Source of the DNA: JAAYCU01 sp964401335
GTDB lineage: Bacteria > Planctomycetota > Phycisphaerae > UBA1845 > PWPN01
Reading direction: 5' to 3'
DNA: 39,144 bases
Assembly: GCA_964401335.1 (NCBI GenBank)
Contig: CAYNYK010000043.1
Location: 1 to 39,144 of the forward strand
In this document: positions 8,015 through 16,621 of the stretch, in pieces
How the letters are laid out: each line of letters opens with the position of its first letter
Numbering within the stretch: position 1 is the stretch's first letter
Program-made: the position numbers and the translations under genes
Notes under the pieces: model-generated
The model's input: only the letters and a program-made list of their open reading frames with translations
Database searches by the model: none
Told to the model about the DNA's origin: nothing

Positions 8015-8082
8015 GCTTGACCTGCATTCCGCCGACATACCTTATCGAGCGAGGAGGCAAGATTCTTATGCTGTATCTTGGC

Positions 8083-8110
8083 TTGTCTTCGAGCTTCGGG
8101 ATTGTAAAAT
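8083..8110 (+). promoter_or_regulatory. Candidate sigma-70 promoter for the UDP-sugar dehydrogenase
   Basis: TTGTCT (8083-8088), 16 bases, TAAAAT (8105-8110): four and five matches to consensus. It lies about 65 bases before the ATG at 8177. Confidence 0.45.
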
Positions 8111-8176
8111 GACCGCCTCGTTGATGGCCGGCCGTTCATGCCGGCTTCAATATGCCCTTAAAGGAGCGTGTTTTTA

Positions 8177-9493
8177 ATGAAAAACCAAATGCTGAACAAG
8201 ATCAAGGCGAAAAAGGCCCGCGTGGGTATTTTGGGCATGGGGTATGTGGGTTTGCCGCTGGCCCGGACGTTTTGCGCGGCCGGATTCTCCACTTTGGGTT
8301 TTGATGTGGATCAGCGTAAGATTCGTATGCTTAATGCCGGCAAAAGTTACATCAAGCACATCCCCGATTCGATGATTCGCCAGGTCCTCGAGCAGGGTTT
8401 GTTCAAGGCCTCCGGTGACCCGCGTGATCTGCGAGCGTGCGATGCCTTGATTATCTGCGTGCCGACACCTTTGTCGAAAATGCGTGATCCGGACATGACC
8501 TTCGTGGAAAACACTTGCCGGACGGTGGCGAAAATCCTGCGCAAAGGACAACTGGTCACCTTGGAAAGCACGACGTACCCCGGTACAACCCGTGAACTGA
8601 TGAAGCCGATCCTGGAAAGTAGCGGGTTGAAGGCCGGCAAGGATTTCTTCCTGGCCTTTTCACCGGAGCGCGAGGACCCCGGGCGCAAGGATTACACCAC
8701 CGAAACCACGCCCAAGCTGGTCGGCGGATACGATGCCGCGAGCCTCAAGGTGGCGGTCGCTTTATACAGTCAGGCCATTAATCCGATCATCCCTGTCGCC
8801 AGTTGCGAGGTGGCCGAGGCCGCCAAGATTCTGGAAAATGTATACCGCTGCGTCAATATCGCGATGGTTAACGAACTGAAGATGCTTTTCGATCGCATGG
8901 GTATCGACGTTTGGAACGTGATCAACGCGGCCAAGACCAAACCTTTCGGGTTCCAGGCCTTTTATCCCGGCCCGGGGTTGGGTGGGCATTGTATCCCGAT
9001 CGATCCTTTTTACCTGAGTTGGAAAGCTCGGCAGTTCGGCATGAGTACGCGTTTCATCGAACTGGCCGGCGAGATCAATACCGCGATGCCCGAATACGTG
9101 ATCGAGCATGTTGCCCGTGCCTTGAATACAGTGAAGAAGCCGCTCAAGGATTCGAGGGTACTGGTCCTTGGTCTGGCCTACAAGAAAGATATCGACGACA
9201 TTCGTGAGTCGCCCTCCATCGAGCTGATCGAATTGCTGAAGAAATACGGGTCGAAAGTGGATTATAACGATCCCTATATTCCCAACACCCACAAGCAACG
9301 AGAGCATGACCTGCGGATGAAATCGGTGCGGCTGACCGCCGCAAGCCTGAAACGCTACGACTGCGTCATCATTGCCACCGATCACAGCGCTTACGACTAC
9401 AAAATGATCGTGAAAAACGCCAAGCTGGTGGTAGATACACGCAACGCATGTGCGTCCGTTCGCGGGGCCAAGAAGAATGTCTTTAAGGCATAG
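8177..9493 (+). CDS. UDP-N-acetyl-D-glucosamine 6-dehydrogenase type nucleotide-sugar dehydrogenase (WbpA/WecC family)
   Basis: This 438-residue enzyme oxidises the C6 hydroxyl of a UDP-HexNAc to the uronic acid with two NAD+. The N-terminal Rossmann fold has VGILGMGYVGLPLA (16-29). ICVPTPLS (93-100) and TLESTTYPGTTRE (128-140) are family marks. The central domain has NVYRCVNIAMVNE (221-233) and the catalytic Cys C272 in GPGLGGHCIPIDPFYLSWKA. The C-terminal domain has LGLAYKKDIDDIRESPS. The GHCIPIDPFYL form is closer to WbpA/TviB than to UDP-glucose dehydrogenase. Upstream in-frame GTG (8168) is less likely than ATG 8177, which follows an AAGGAG site by about ten bases. The product would supply uronic acid precursors for a polysaccharide or O-antigen, together with the divergent aminotransferase. 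Confidence 0.9.
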   Translation: MKNQMLNKIKAKKARVGILGMGYVGLPLARTFCAAGFSTLGFDVDQRKIRMLNAGKSYIKHIPDSMIRQVLEQGLFKASGDPRDLRACDALIICVPTPLSKMRDPDMTFVENTCRTVAKILRKGQLVTLESTTYPGTTRELMKPILESSGLKAGKDFFLAFSPEREDPGRKDYTTETTPKLVGGYDAASLKVAVALYSQAINPIIPVASCEVAEAAKILENVYRCVNIAMVNELKMLFDRMGIDVWNVINAAKTKPFGFQAFYPGPGLGGHCIPIDPFYLSWKARQFGMSTRFIELAGEINTAMPEYVIEHVARALNTVKKPLKDSRVLVLGLAYKKDIDDIRESPSIELIELLKKYGSKVDYNDPYIPNTHKQREHDLRMKSVRLTAASLKRYDCVIIATDHSAYDYKMIVKNAKLVVDTRNACASVRGAKKNVFKA

Positions 9494-9527
9494 GGCCGAG
9501 AGAAAAACCATCCCCGGTCATAGGGTA

Positions 9528-9543
9528 CCGCGGAAGGCCGCGG
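9528..9543 (+). terminator. Weak hairpin after the UDP-sugar dehydrogenase
   Basis: CCGCGG, AAGG, CCGCGG can form a 6-base-pair hairpin 35 bases after the stop. There is no T run, so intrinsic termination is doubtful. Confidence 0.3.
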
Positions 9544-9650
9544 CCCATGTAGTCTTGCAGTGAAATATAAGAAATATCACGTTACTCCTCGCGATTGGTT
9601 GAGAAAGGAAGCGAATGTCGGGACATTCAAAAAATGTTCAGATGGGGCGG

Positions 9651-9678
9651 TTGCAAGTATTCGCCGGTCGGGTATTAT
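9651..9678 (+). promoter_or_regulatory. Promoter for tRNA-Gly
   Basis: TTGCAA (9651-9656), 16 bases, TATTAT (9673-9678), ending 14 bases before the first base of the tRNA. Upstream at 9613-9628, GAATGTC, two bases, GACATTC form a perfect dyad, which may be an operator or chance. Confidence 0.6.
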
Positions 9679-9692
9679 GGATATTCGCGAAT

Positions 9693-9764
9693 GCGGGTGT
9701 AGCTCAGTGGTAGAGCGTCACGTTGCCAACGTGAATGTCGTGGGTTCAAGTCCCATCACCCGCT
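9693..9764 (+). tRNA. tRNA-Gly (anticodon GCC)
   Basis: The full cloverleaf is visible. The acceptor stem is GCGGGTG with CACCCGC, the D arm GCTC-AGTGGTA-GAGC, and the anticodon stem TCACG/CGTGA with loop TTGCCAA (GCC at 9725-9727). The T arm is GTGGG-TTCAAGT-CCCAT and the discriminator base is T. The 3' CCA is not encoded. It is a stand-alone gene with its own promoter. Confidence 0.97.
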
Positions 9765-10022
9765 TTTGACATGACGGTAAGGTGGCCGTGGGATATCGGC
9801 CGGGACGTAGGGTCTGTGGCGTTCCGGTCAGGCGTTGGCTGCGGTCACTTGGGCATGGCCAATCGTGACCACGCCAGCCGGGTTTCCAACGTCTGGCCGG
9901 TGGATCGCGATTGGCGTTTTCTTTTTTACGAATTAATGCCACGCGGCCTAGGTCATCGGCCGGCTGAGACCATGAACCGACGGATGCGGCAAACCAATTC
10001 TTATTGAACAGGAGCAATGCTC

Positions 10023-11540
10023 ATGGCGGACGAAGATCTGCAGAATCCGCGAATGGATGACGACGAGGAAGTCGTGGACGAGGCGACGGATACCGAGACA
10101 AGTGGGGAAGAGGAAAAGGAAAAGTCCCTGGAAGAACAGCTCAAGGATGCGGTGGACGTGCAGGTCGAGGATCTCGGCTCTTTACGTAAAAAGCTGACCA
10201 TCACTGTTCCCCGTGATAGCCTCGATGAACAATTGAATAAACAATATGATGAGCTACGCCGTGAAGCCCAGGTGCCGGGTTTTCGTCGCGGTCGTGCCCC
10301 CCGCCGCCTGTTGGAGAAGCGTTTTGGCGGCGAAGTGAGCGATACGCTTGTGCAGCAGCTCGTCAGTGCGGGTTATAACGCCGCTCTCGACAAGGCTAAA
10401 CTGAAAGCGATCGGCGATCCGCTGGTCTGGGCACGGGAGAAGGGGGCCAAGAGCGATTCGTTAATGCCGGCGGAGAAGGCCATCGCTTTGATCGAATTGC
10501 CGGACGACGCGCCTCTGGTTTTTTCCTGCGAGGTGGAAGTCCGTCCGGAATTCGAGTTGCCCGATCTCAATGCGATGACCCTGAAGAAGCCGGTCATTGC
10601 GATTTCCGATGAGGATGTCGAGCAATTCGTGGAGCGGCTGCGGGCCATGCGGGGCAGTTACGAGCCGGTCCTGGAGGAGCCGGTGCGGATGGATGATGTC
10701 GTACATGCCGATGTCAAGATGATCTCGGGCGAAACGGTATTGAAGCAGCAAGACAACGTACGCATTCCGGTTCGACCTCAGACCCTAGACGGCGTGGTCA
10801 TCGAGAATCTCGGCGAAGTCCTGAGCGGAGCCAGGGTCGGCGACGTACGCACGACCTCGGGTACGATCTCCGACGATTATTATAAGGTTGAGTTTCGTGG
10901 ACAGCCGGTGAATTTCGAGTTTACCATTCACCGTATCGAACGGCTCCGTCTGCCCGAGTTGAACGACGAGTTTGTGCAGGGACTGGGTTTTGATTCGGTG
11001 GCGGAACTCCGCGAATGGTCACGGAAGGACTTGGAAAGCCGGTTGCATGAACAAATCCAGCGGGCCCTGGCCGGCCAGGTCTGTCAATATCTGTTGGATC
11101 ATACCTCTTTCGATCTGCCCCAGCGATTGTCCGAGCGCCAAGTGGAACGAGTGGTCCTGCGGCGAATGATCGATCTGTACCAGCAGGGGATTCCGCCGGT
11201 GGAGGTGGAGAAGCTGGTGGACGAGGTGCGTACCTCCGCCAAGGCGGACGTAGCCCGTGACCTGAAATTGAGTCTGATCATGGACAAGCTCGACGAGAAG
11301 TTGCAGGTCGAGGTGGGGGAGAACGAAATCAACGGCCGGATCGCCGCGATTGCCCGGATGCGGAACCAGCGTTTTGACCGGGTGCGGGACGAGTTGGTAA
11401 AAGGTCCCGGCTTGATGAATCTGTTTGTGCAGATTCGAGATGAAAAGATTATCTCCATGTTGATTGCCCAGGCGAACATTGTGGAAGAGGACAAGCCCCG
11501 GATTGCCGATAAAGAGGCTGAGAGCGAGGAGGCGAAGTGA
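10023..11540 (+). CDS. tig: Trigger factor
   Basis: Trigger factor is the ribosome-bound chaperone and peptidyl-prolyl isomerase that meets nascent chains at the exit tunnel. The 505-residue product has the ribosome-binding domain with the exit-tunnel signature PGFRRGRAP (about 86-94). An FKBP-like middle domain (about 205-300) and a long helical C-terminal domain follow. An acidic stretch of about 40 residues (DDDEEVVDEATDTETSGEEEKEK) precedes the usual start and makes the protein longer than the typical 430-450 residues. The GGAG at 10011-10014 is eight bases from the ATG at 10023 but only two from the ATG at 10017, so 10023 is preferred. It leads the common tig-clpP cluster. Confidence 0.95.
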   Translation: MADEDLQNPRMDDDEEVVDEATDTETSGEEEKEKSLEEQLKDAVDVQVEDLGSLRKKLTITVPRDSLDEQLNKQYDELRREAQVPGFRRGRAPRRLLEKRFGGEVSDTLVQQLVSAGYNAALDKAKLKAIGDPLVWAREKGAKSDSLMPAEKAIALIELPDDAPLVFSCEVEVRPEFELPDLNAMTLKKPVIAISDEDVEQFVERLRAMRGSYEPVLEEPVRMDDVVHADVKMISGETVLKQQDNVRIPVRPQTLDGVVIENLGEVLSGARVGDVRTTSGTISDDYYKVEFRGQPVNFEFTIHRIERLRLPELNDEFVQGLGFDSVAELREWSRKDLESRLHEQIQRALAGQVCQYLLDHTSFDLPQRLSERQVERVVLRRMIDLYQQGIPPVEVEKLVDEVRTSAKADVARDLKLSLIMDKLDEKLQVEVGENEINGRIAAIARMRNQRFDRVRDELVKGPGLMNLFVQIRDEKIISMLIAQANIVEEDKPRIADKEAESEEAK

Positions 11541-11616
11541 ACGGCCGGAAGCCGGGGACGCTGATTCGGCCCGTCCAATAGTGAGGCAGGCCCTAACGCT
11601 CAATGGGAAGGATTCT

Positions 11617-12246
11617 ATGAACAATCCCGAGGATATGCTGCGAAGCTTCAACCAGCAGATGCCGCCGTATCAACGGTATCGCGAGATGTCCATCGAGGAC
11701 ATGCTGCTGGAGAACCGGATTATTTTCCTGGCCGGCCCTATCACCGAGCGAACCGCCAGCCTGGTCATCATGCGGCTGCTTTATTTGCAGTCGATCAAGA
11801 AGGACCAGACAATCAATCTGTATATCAATTCGCCTGGAGGCCTGGTGGATCAGACCTTGGCTATTTACGATACCATGCAGTTTCTCGGTTGCGAGGTGGC
11901 CACTTACTGCATCGGACAGGCGGCCAGCGGGGCGGCGATCATTCTGGCGGCCGGAACTCACGGCCAGCGCTACGCCCTGCCCAACGCCAAGATCATGCTT
12001 CATCAGCCCTACGGCGGAATCACCGGTCAGGCCGAGGACATCCGTATTCAGGCCGAAGAGGTGCTCAAGGATAAAAAACTGCTTAACAGCATCCTGGCCA
12101 AGCACACCGGGCAGGATCCCGAAAAGATCGCCCGGGAAATCGAGCGGGATCGCTACATGAGCGCGGCCGAGGCCCTGGCTTACGGGCTGGTGGACGAAAT
12201 TCTCAGCGAGTCCGAGGAGGACCGGAAAAAGAAGAAAAAACCCTGA
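11617..12246 (+). CDS. clpP1: ATP-dependent Clp protease proteolytic subunit, copy 1
   Basis: ClpP forms the serine-protease barrel fed by ClpX, ClpA or ClpC. The 209-residue protein has INSPGG (70-75), S104 in GQAASGAAIILAAG, H129 in KIMLHQPYGG and D178 in EIERDRYMSAAEA, a complete Ser-His-Asp triad. The Ser is followed by Gly where Met is usual. A GGGAAGGA site precedes ATG 11617; the frame runs further upstream inside tig, but that part has no ClpP similarity. The C-terminus is basic (EEDRKKKKKP). A second, diverged clpP follows after 48 bases, suggesting a mixed ClpP1P2 complex. No clpX follows in this window. Confidence 0.95.
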   Translation: MNNPEDMLRSFNQQMPPYQRYREMSIEDMLLENRIIFLAGPITERTASLVIMRLLYLQSIKKDQTINLYINSPGGLVDQTLAIYDTMQFLGCEVATYCIGQAASGAAIILAAGTHGQRYALPNAKIMLHQPYGGITGQAEDIRIQAEEVLKDKKLLNSILAKHTGQDPEKIAREIERDRYMSAAEALAYGLVDEILSESEEDRKKKKKP

Positions 12247-12294
12247 CCCAATGCCGGAGCGGGCAACGATCACAATCTTGCACAGGAAGACGAC

Positions 12295-12939
12295 ATGTTT
12301 TCGAACCAGTTGATTCCGATGGTGATTGAGAAGAGCGGACGCGGCGAGCGGGCCTACGATATATATTCCCGCCTGCTCAAGGATCGCATCATTTTTCTGG
12401 GCGGCGGCATCGATGACGCGACGGCGAATCTTATCGTGGCCCAGATGCTGTTTTTGTCCAACGAGGACAGCCGCGCGCCGATCAGTTTCTACATCAATTC
12501 GCCGGGTGGATCGGTGTCGGCGGGGCTGGCCGTCTATGATACCATGCGTTTTCTGCGCTGCGAGGTCCACACCTTCTGCGTCGGGCTGGCAGCGAGTATG
12601 GCCGCCGTGCTGATGTGTAGCGGTAGTCCGGGCAAGCGCTACCTGCTGCCCAATGCCCGCATGTTGTTGCACCAACCGTTGATCGGCGGTGTATTGGAAG
12701 GGGCGGCCACCGATCTATCCATCGAGGCGGCGGAAATTATCCGGTTGCGTACGCGCATCTACCAGATTCTCGCCCAGCACACGGGCAAGCCGGTGGAAGT
12801 CATCGAGGCCGACTGCGATCGGAACAAATGGCTGGACTGCGAGGAGGCTATCGCGTACGGTTTGGCGGACCAGCGGCTGGAACGCGCTCCCGAGCCGCCC
12901 CCACGCCCAGCCGAACCGAGGACGGAAGCCGATTCCTGA
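12295..12939 (+). CDS. clpP2: ATP-dependent Clp protease proteolytic subunit, copy 2, with Ser-His-Asn triad
   Basis: This 214-residue ClpP paralogue starts MFSNQLIPMVIEKSGRGERA, with the usual IPMVIE-RGER N-terminal loop, which is missing from copy 1. S101 (GLAASMAAVL) and H126 (MLLHQPL) are present. The third triad position is Asn: CDRNKWLDCEEA aligns with ERDRFLSAPEA of E. coli ClpP, placing N177 (codon AAC, 12823-12825) where the catalytic Asp sits. A Ser-His-Asn triad is known from Listeria ClpP1, which works mainly in mixed rings. The C-terminus has a proline-rich tail (PEPPPRPAEP). Copy 1 has a complete triad, so division of labour between the two rings is likely. Confidence 0.93.
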   Translation: MFSNQLIPMVIEKSGRGERAYDIYSRLLKDRIIFLGGGIDDATANLIVAQMLFLSNEDSRAPISFYINSPGGSVSAGLAVYDTMRFLRCEVHTFCVGLAASMAAVLMCSGSPGKRYLLPNARMLLHQPLIGGVLEGAATDLSIEAAEIIRLRTRIYQILAQHTGKPVEVIEADCDRNKWLDCEEAIAYGLADQRLERAPEPPPRPAEPRTEADS

Positions 12940-12955
12940 TCGGAGAATCAAGATC

Positions 12956-13615
12956 ATGAGACGATGCCTGGCGAAATGCGGGATGGCCTTGTGGCCGGGG
13001 TGTGTCGTCGTCCTGATGGCCTCGTCCGGCTGTATCCAGAACACCGTGCCGGCCGAGAAATTCCAGAAAGTCCAGCGCGAGTTACAGATCTGCCAGGAGA
13101 AAATCCCCCGACTGGAAGAGCAGATTGCCGCTCAGCAGAAAACCATTGAAAACCAGCAGAATCAAATGGCCGAACTGCGCGGCATGGGTCCGCATGCCTG
13201 GTCGGCGCTGGTTTACCCTGAGAAAATCGAACTGGCCCGATGGTCCGGGGCCTATGATGAAGACGACCGCACCGGTGACGATGGATTGCTTTTGTATATT
13301 CAACCCATCGACCGCGACGGGCACGTAATCAAGGCCGCCGGCGAACTGAAAATCACCCTCTTGGATTTGGCCGATCCGGCCGCCCCCATGGTGATTGCCT
13401 CCTATGAGTTTGACGTACCCACGACGCGAAGTCTTTGGTACGGCCGCTTGATGACCCAGCATTTCACGGTTCGCTGCCCTTGGCCGCCGGCCGGCGAGCC
13501 GCGTAACGATCAAATTACGGCCAAGGTTGCCTTTACCGATCTATTAACCGGTGTCACTCTGACCACCCAACGGGTCTTTTCCATCAAATTGTCTCCCAAA
13601 CTCAACCATCCTTGA
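12956..13615 (+). CDS. Putative lipoprotein with N-terminal coiled coil
   Basis: This 219-residue protein is of unknown family. The N-terminus (MRRCLAKCGMALWPGCVVVLMASSGC) is a hydrophobic signal ending in a lipobox-like SSGC with C26; the -3 residue is Ser instead of the usual Leu or Val. Residues about 33-72 are rich in Gln/Glu heptads (VQRELQICQEKIPRLEEQIAAQQKTI in part) and should form a coiled coil. The remaining part looks like a beta-rich domain (GDDGLLLYIQPIDRDGHVIKAAGELKITLLDL). It starts 16 bases after clpP2, after a GGAG site, so it may be co-transcribed. A periplasmic or outer-membrane anchored structural role is inference only. Confidence 0.75.
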   Translation: MRRCLAKCGMALWPGCVVVLMASSGCIQNTVPAEKFQKVQRELQICQEKIPRLEEQIAAQQKTIENQQNQMAELRGMGPHAWSALVYPEKIELARWSGAYDEDDRTGDDGLLLYIQPIDRDGHVIKAAGELKITLLDLADPAAPMVIASYEFDVPTTRSLWYGRLMTQHFTVRCPWPPAGEPRNDQITAKVAFTDLLTGVTLTTQRVFSIKLSPKLNHP

Positions 13616-13737
13616 GTCCAAAAACCTCTCATGTATTTTAGAGAAAGTGCACGGCGAGGGCTGGAATTCTCCTCGATATTGTTCATAATAACATTCTTTT
13701 ATTGTTGACCGAACAGCGGGCCATGCAGGAGACCGTC

Positions 13738-15576
13738 ATGGCGCAATGTGTGCTATTGCCCTTGCTTGCTCAGGCTGAAGCGATGCCCAGGGGGTTATAT
13801 TTCGCCGACTATGCGATCGTGGCCGCTTTCTTCGCGGTCATGCTGTTTATCGGCTTCTACTACGCCGGCCGCATGCGCAACCTGAGGGATTATTTCAGCG
13901 GCGGGCGGCAGGTTCCCTGGTGGCTGTCCGGTGCGTCGCTCTGGATGACTTCCTTCAGCGTGTTTAGTTTTGTGGCCTATTCCGAGTTGGCCTATAAATA
14001 TGGTTTCGTGGCCGTGGCCTTCTGGTGGTTTCTTATTCCCTGTCCAATCATCAGTGCTTACTTCTTCGCGGCGCGGTGGCGCCGGGCGGCCAGCACCAGC
14101 CCCCTGGAGTTTATCGAGGTCCGTTACGGGCGCAACCTTCGCCAGGGGCTGGCCTGGTTAGGTGTGCCCATGACCATCATCGATGATGGTACGAAGCTAT
14201 ACGCCATCGGTATTATCGTCGCGTCGACAATGAATTTACCTATATTCTGGAGCATTACTCTCTGTGCCCTCATCATGCTGATCTATACCTTTCTTGGTGG
14301 ATTGTGGGCGGTGATGATTACCGATTTTGTCCAGTTCGTGGTCATGCTTTTGGCCGTGATTGTTCTCGTGCCGCTGGCTTTTGCGCGGGTTGATGGTCTG
14401 AACGGTTTGTTTGACCAGGCCCCGGAGCATTTTTTCCTGCCCTTCGCCGGGAATTACACCCCGTTTTATATCCTTGCCTTTTTCGTGGTCCAGATTTTTG
14501 CCTACTGTACGCGATGGTCGTTTGTCCAGCGTTATTATTCGGTCCCCACGGACAAGGATGCCCGCAAGGTGGGTTACCTGGTAGCCTTTCTCGGATGGTT
14601 GGGCCCGCCCATTTTCTATATGCCGGCGATGGCCGCCAGGATTTTCATGCCTGGTATCGAAAACACCCGCGAAGTCTACGCCCTGTTGTGCAAGGAGCTA
14701 TTGCCCATCGGAATGGTGGGTATGGTGGTGGCCGCGATGTTCTCCGCGACCATGTCCACCCTCTCCGGGGACTATAATGCCGTGGCCGCGGTCATGACCA
14801 ACGATATTTACCGGCGATTGTGGCGTCGCAAGGCCGGCCCGCGCGCCCTTGTCCTTGCCGGACGCGTCAGCACACTTCTGGCCGGCTTGGTGGCCTTGTT
14901 GATTGCTTATGTCATCCTTGAACGTGGACAAAAGGGAAACCTGTTCGACATCATGGCCACCCTGTTTTCCACTCTGATGCCGCCGATTGCCATTCCCATG
15001 ATGTTCGGTCTGATTTCCAGAAAAATGTCCTCCGCCGGAGGATTGGGTGGTTTTTTCTGCGGGGCAGTCCTGGGAATCGGAATATTTTTCCTGAGTTATC
15101 GTGACGATACGTTCGCCGTTTTCGGCCATGAATATAAATATGAAGTTCTTCGCAGCGTTCCGTGGATGGCTTGGATCACCACGCTGCCGACGATTCTTGG
15201 TATGTATCTATTTTCCGCGATCTCGCCCAATTCCGCCAGGCGTCAGGAGTGCATCAATCGTTTTCTGGAGCACGGCCTGGAGGAAGCCGAGGAGGGGGGA
15301 TGGTCATCCGAGGGAGTGGGGCACGTTGCCACGGCGAAAAATGGTAGTACGCCACCACCAAGGGCCAACCCCTTTCCCATCATCGGCATGTCCATCGGGC
15401 TGCTGGGCGGGACCTGTTTCTTGATTATGTTGGTATCGATCATAGGTCATGAGCGGGTGACCTTGCAGGCTGGCAAAGTCACCCTGATGATTAGTTTCAT
15501 CATGTTCCTGATAGGCTTGGGTTGCTGGTTTGCGGGACGGGTGATCGACCGGCGCATGGAGGACCGTCATGAGTAA
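13738..15576 (+). CDS. Sodium:solute symporter (SSS family)
   Basis: This 612-residue integral membrane protein belongs to the SSS/SSF family, which couples uptake of sugars, amino acids, carboxylates or vitamins to sodium. It has many hydrophobic segments and the family marks RDYFSGGRQVPWWLSGASLWMT (start of TM2, about 48-69) and YTFLGGLWAVMITDFVQFVVM (about 180-200). SATMSTLSGDYNAVAAVMTND, a family core motif, is at about 342-362. The ATG at 13738 has an AGGAG site six bases upstream and is preferred over TTG 13702 and ATG 13723. It is the first gene of a packed operon and overlaps the next gene by 8 bases, so the substrate is probably what the downstream enzymes process. The substrate is not readable from sequence. 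Confidence 0.92.
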   Translation: MAQCVLLPLLAQAEAMPRGLYFADYAIVAAFFAVMLFIGFYYAGRMRNLRDYFSGGRQVPWWLSGASLWMTSFSVFSFVAYSELAYKYGFVAVAFWWFLIPCPIISAYFFAARWRRAASTSPLEFIEVRYGRNLRQGLAWLGVPMTIIDDGTKLYAIGIIVASTMNLPIFWSITLCALIMLIYTFLGGLWAVMITDFVQFVVMLLAVIVLVPLAFARVDGLNGLFDQAPEHFFLPFAGNYTPFYILAFFVVQIFAYCTRWSFVQRYYSVPTDKDARKVGYLVAFLGWLGPPIFYMPAMAARIFMPGIENTREVYALLCKELLPIGMVGMVVAAMFSATMSTLSGDYNAVAAVMTNDIYRRLWRRKAGPRALVLAGRVSTLLAGLVALLIAYVILERGQKGNLFDIMATLFSTLMPPIAIPMMFGLISRKMSSAGGLGGFFCGAVLGIGIFFLSYRDDTFAVFGHEYKYEVLRSVPWMAWITTLPTILGMYLFSAISPNSARRQECINRFLEHGLEEAEEGGWSSEGVGHVATAKNGSTPPPRANPFPIIGMSIGLLGGTCFLIMLVSIIGHERVTLQAGKVTLMISFIMFLIGLGCWFAGRVIDRRMEDRHE

Positions 15577-16621
15577 AGCCAATGAGTCCGTTGGGTTTGC
15601 CGTTGTCGGGGCAGGTTTCATGGGCAAGACCCATTCGCAGGCCATCGTGGATCAAGTGAAAAACGCCCGGCTTACGGGAATCCTGGACATGGATCCCGCC
15701 CGGGCCGCGGAGCTGGCCGACAAACACCGGGTCAAGACCTATGCCGCGTTAGAAGAGATGCTCGACGATGCGGCCGTCGACGCGGTGATCGTGGCCACCC
15801 CGCACGCCCAGCACTACGCCAGCGCGTTGCCGGCGGCCAAGTCCGGCAAGCATCTCTTGATCGAGAAGCCGATGACCTGCACCGTTGCCCACTGCGATGA
15901 GATCATCGCCGCCTGCAAGGCGAAGAACCTGCGTTGCACGATCAATTACACGCAGCGCGGCCGTATCGGCAACATGAAGGCCAAGGAGCTTATCGATTCG
16001 GGTAAAGTCGGCAGGGTGCGGCACATCCGGACGTATCAACTGGTGCCCGGCGGTATGGAATTCTCTCCGCCCTGGCAACAGACGCCGGAAAACGTCGGTA
16101 TTCTCATGGGCCACGGCGTACATAATCTTGACGCCTGCCGCTGGTTTACGGGTTGCGAAATTAAGAGCGTATTTGCCAAGTGCCGGATTCTTCACCCGGA
16201 AAAATACTCCATTGAGTCCACCTCCGATATTCTGCTGACCCTGTCCGACGGCACCGTATGTTATATTTTCTGCTGTTTTGAGATCCCCAAGCCCAATTTC
16301 CCGCGTAGCGAGGTGGCCCATCGCATCGTGTGCGAAAAAGGCCTGATCGACGTCGATCCCTATGACCAGACGCGGGCCTCGATCGAAGGGGGCGAATGGG
16401 AAACCATCGCCGTGCAGCCGAAAATCGACTTCATGGGCAAGGGTTTTCTCGATCCGGTGCGACTGGAATCGTATGCTCGTATTATCCAGGATTTGGTGGA
16501 CGCCATTCGTGAGGGACGAGAGACAAAAATTACCGCCTGGGACGGTCGGCAGGCGGTGGCCGCCGCGGCCGCCGCTTACGAATCCTCACGGACGGGACGG
16601 GAGATTGTGCTATCATCATGA
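15569..16621 (+). CDS. Gfo/Idh/MocA-family NAD(P)-dependent oxidoreductase
   Basis: This 350-residue enzyme has the N-terminal Rossmann fold with GFAVVGAGFMGKTHSQA (9-25) and the family signature EKPMTCT (99-105, the Lys being catalytic). In the C-terminal alpha/beta domain GHGVHNLDACRW (about 181-192) carries the usual active-site Asp and His. Members act on sugars, inositols and related polyols, often by C3 or C4 oxidation. The start overlaps the symporter stop by 8 bases and the stop overlaps the next gene by 4 (ATGA), so expression is coupled. Planctomycetes carry very many paralogues, so the exact reaction cannot be assigned. Confidence 0.92.
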   Translation: MSKANESVGFAVVGAGFMGKTHSQAIVDQVKNARLTGILDMDPARAAELADKHRVKTYAALEEMLDDAAVDAVIVATPHAQHYASALPAAKSGKHLLIEKPMTCTVAHCDEIIAACKAKNLRCTINYTQRGRIGNMKAKELIDSGKVGRVRHIRTYQLVPGGMEFSPPWQQTPENVGILMGHGVHNLDACRWFTGCEIKSVFAKCRILHPEKYSIESTSDILLTLSDGTVCYIFCCFEIPKPNFPRSEVAHRIVCEKGLIDVDPYDQTRASIEGGEWETIAVQPKIDFMGKGFLDPVRLESYARIIQDLVDAIREGRETKITAWDGRQAVAAAAAAYESSRTGREIVLSS

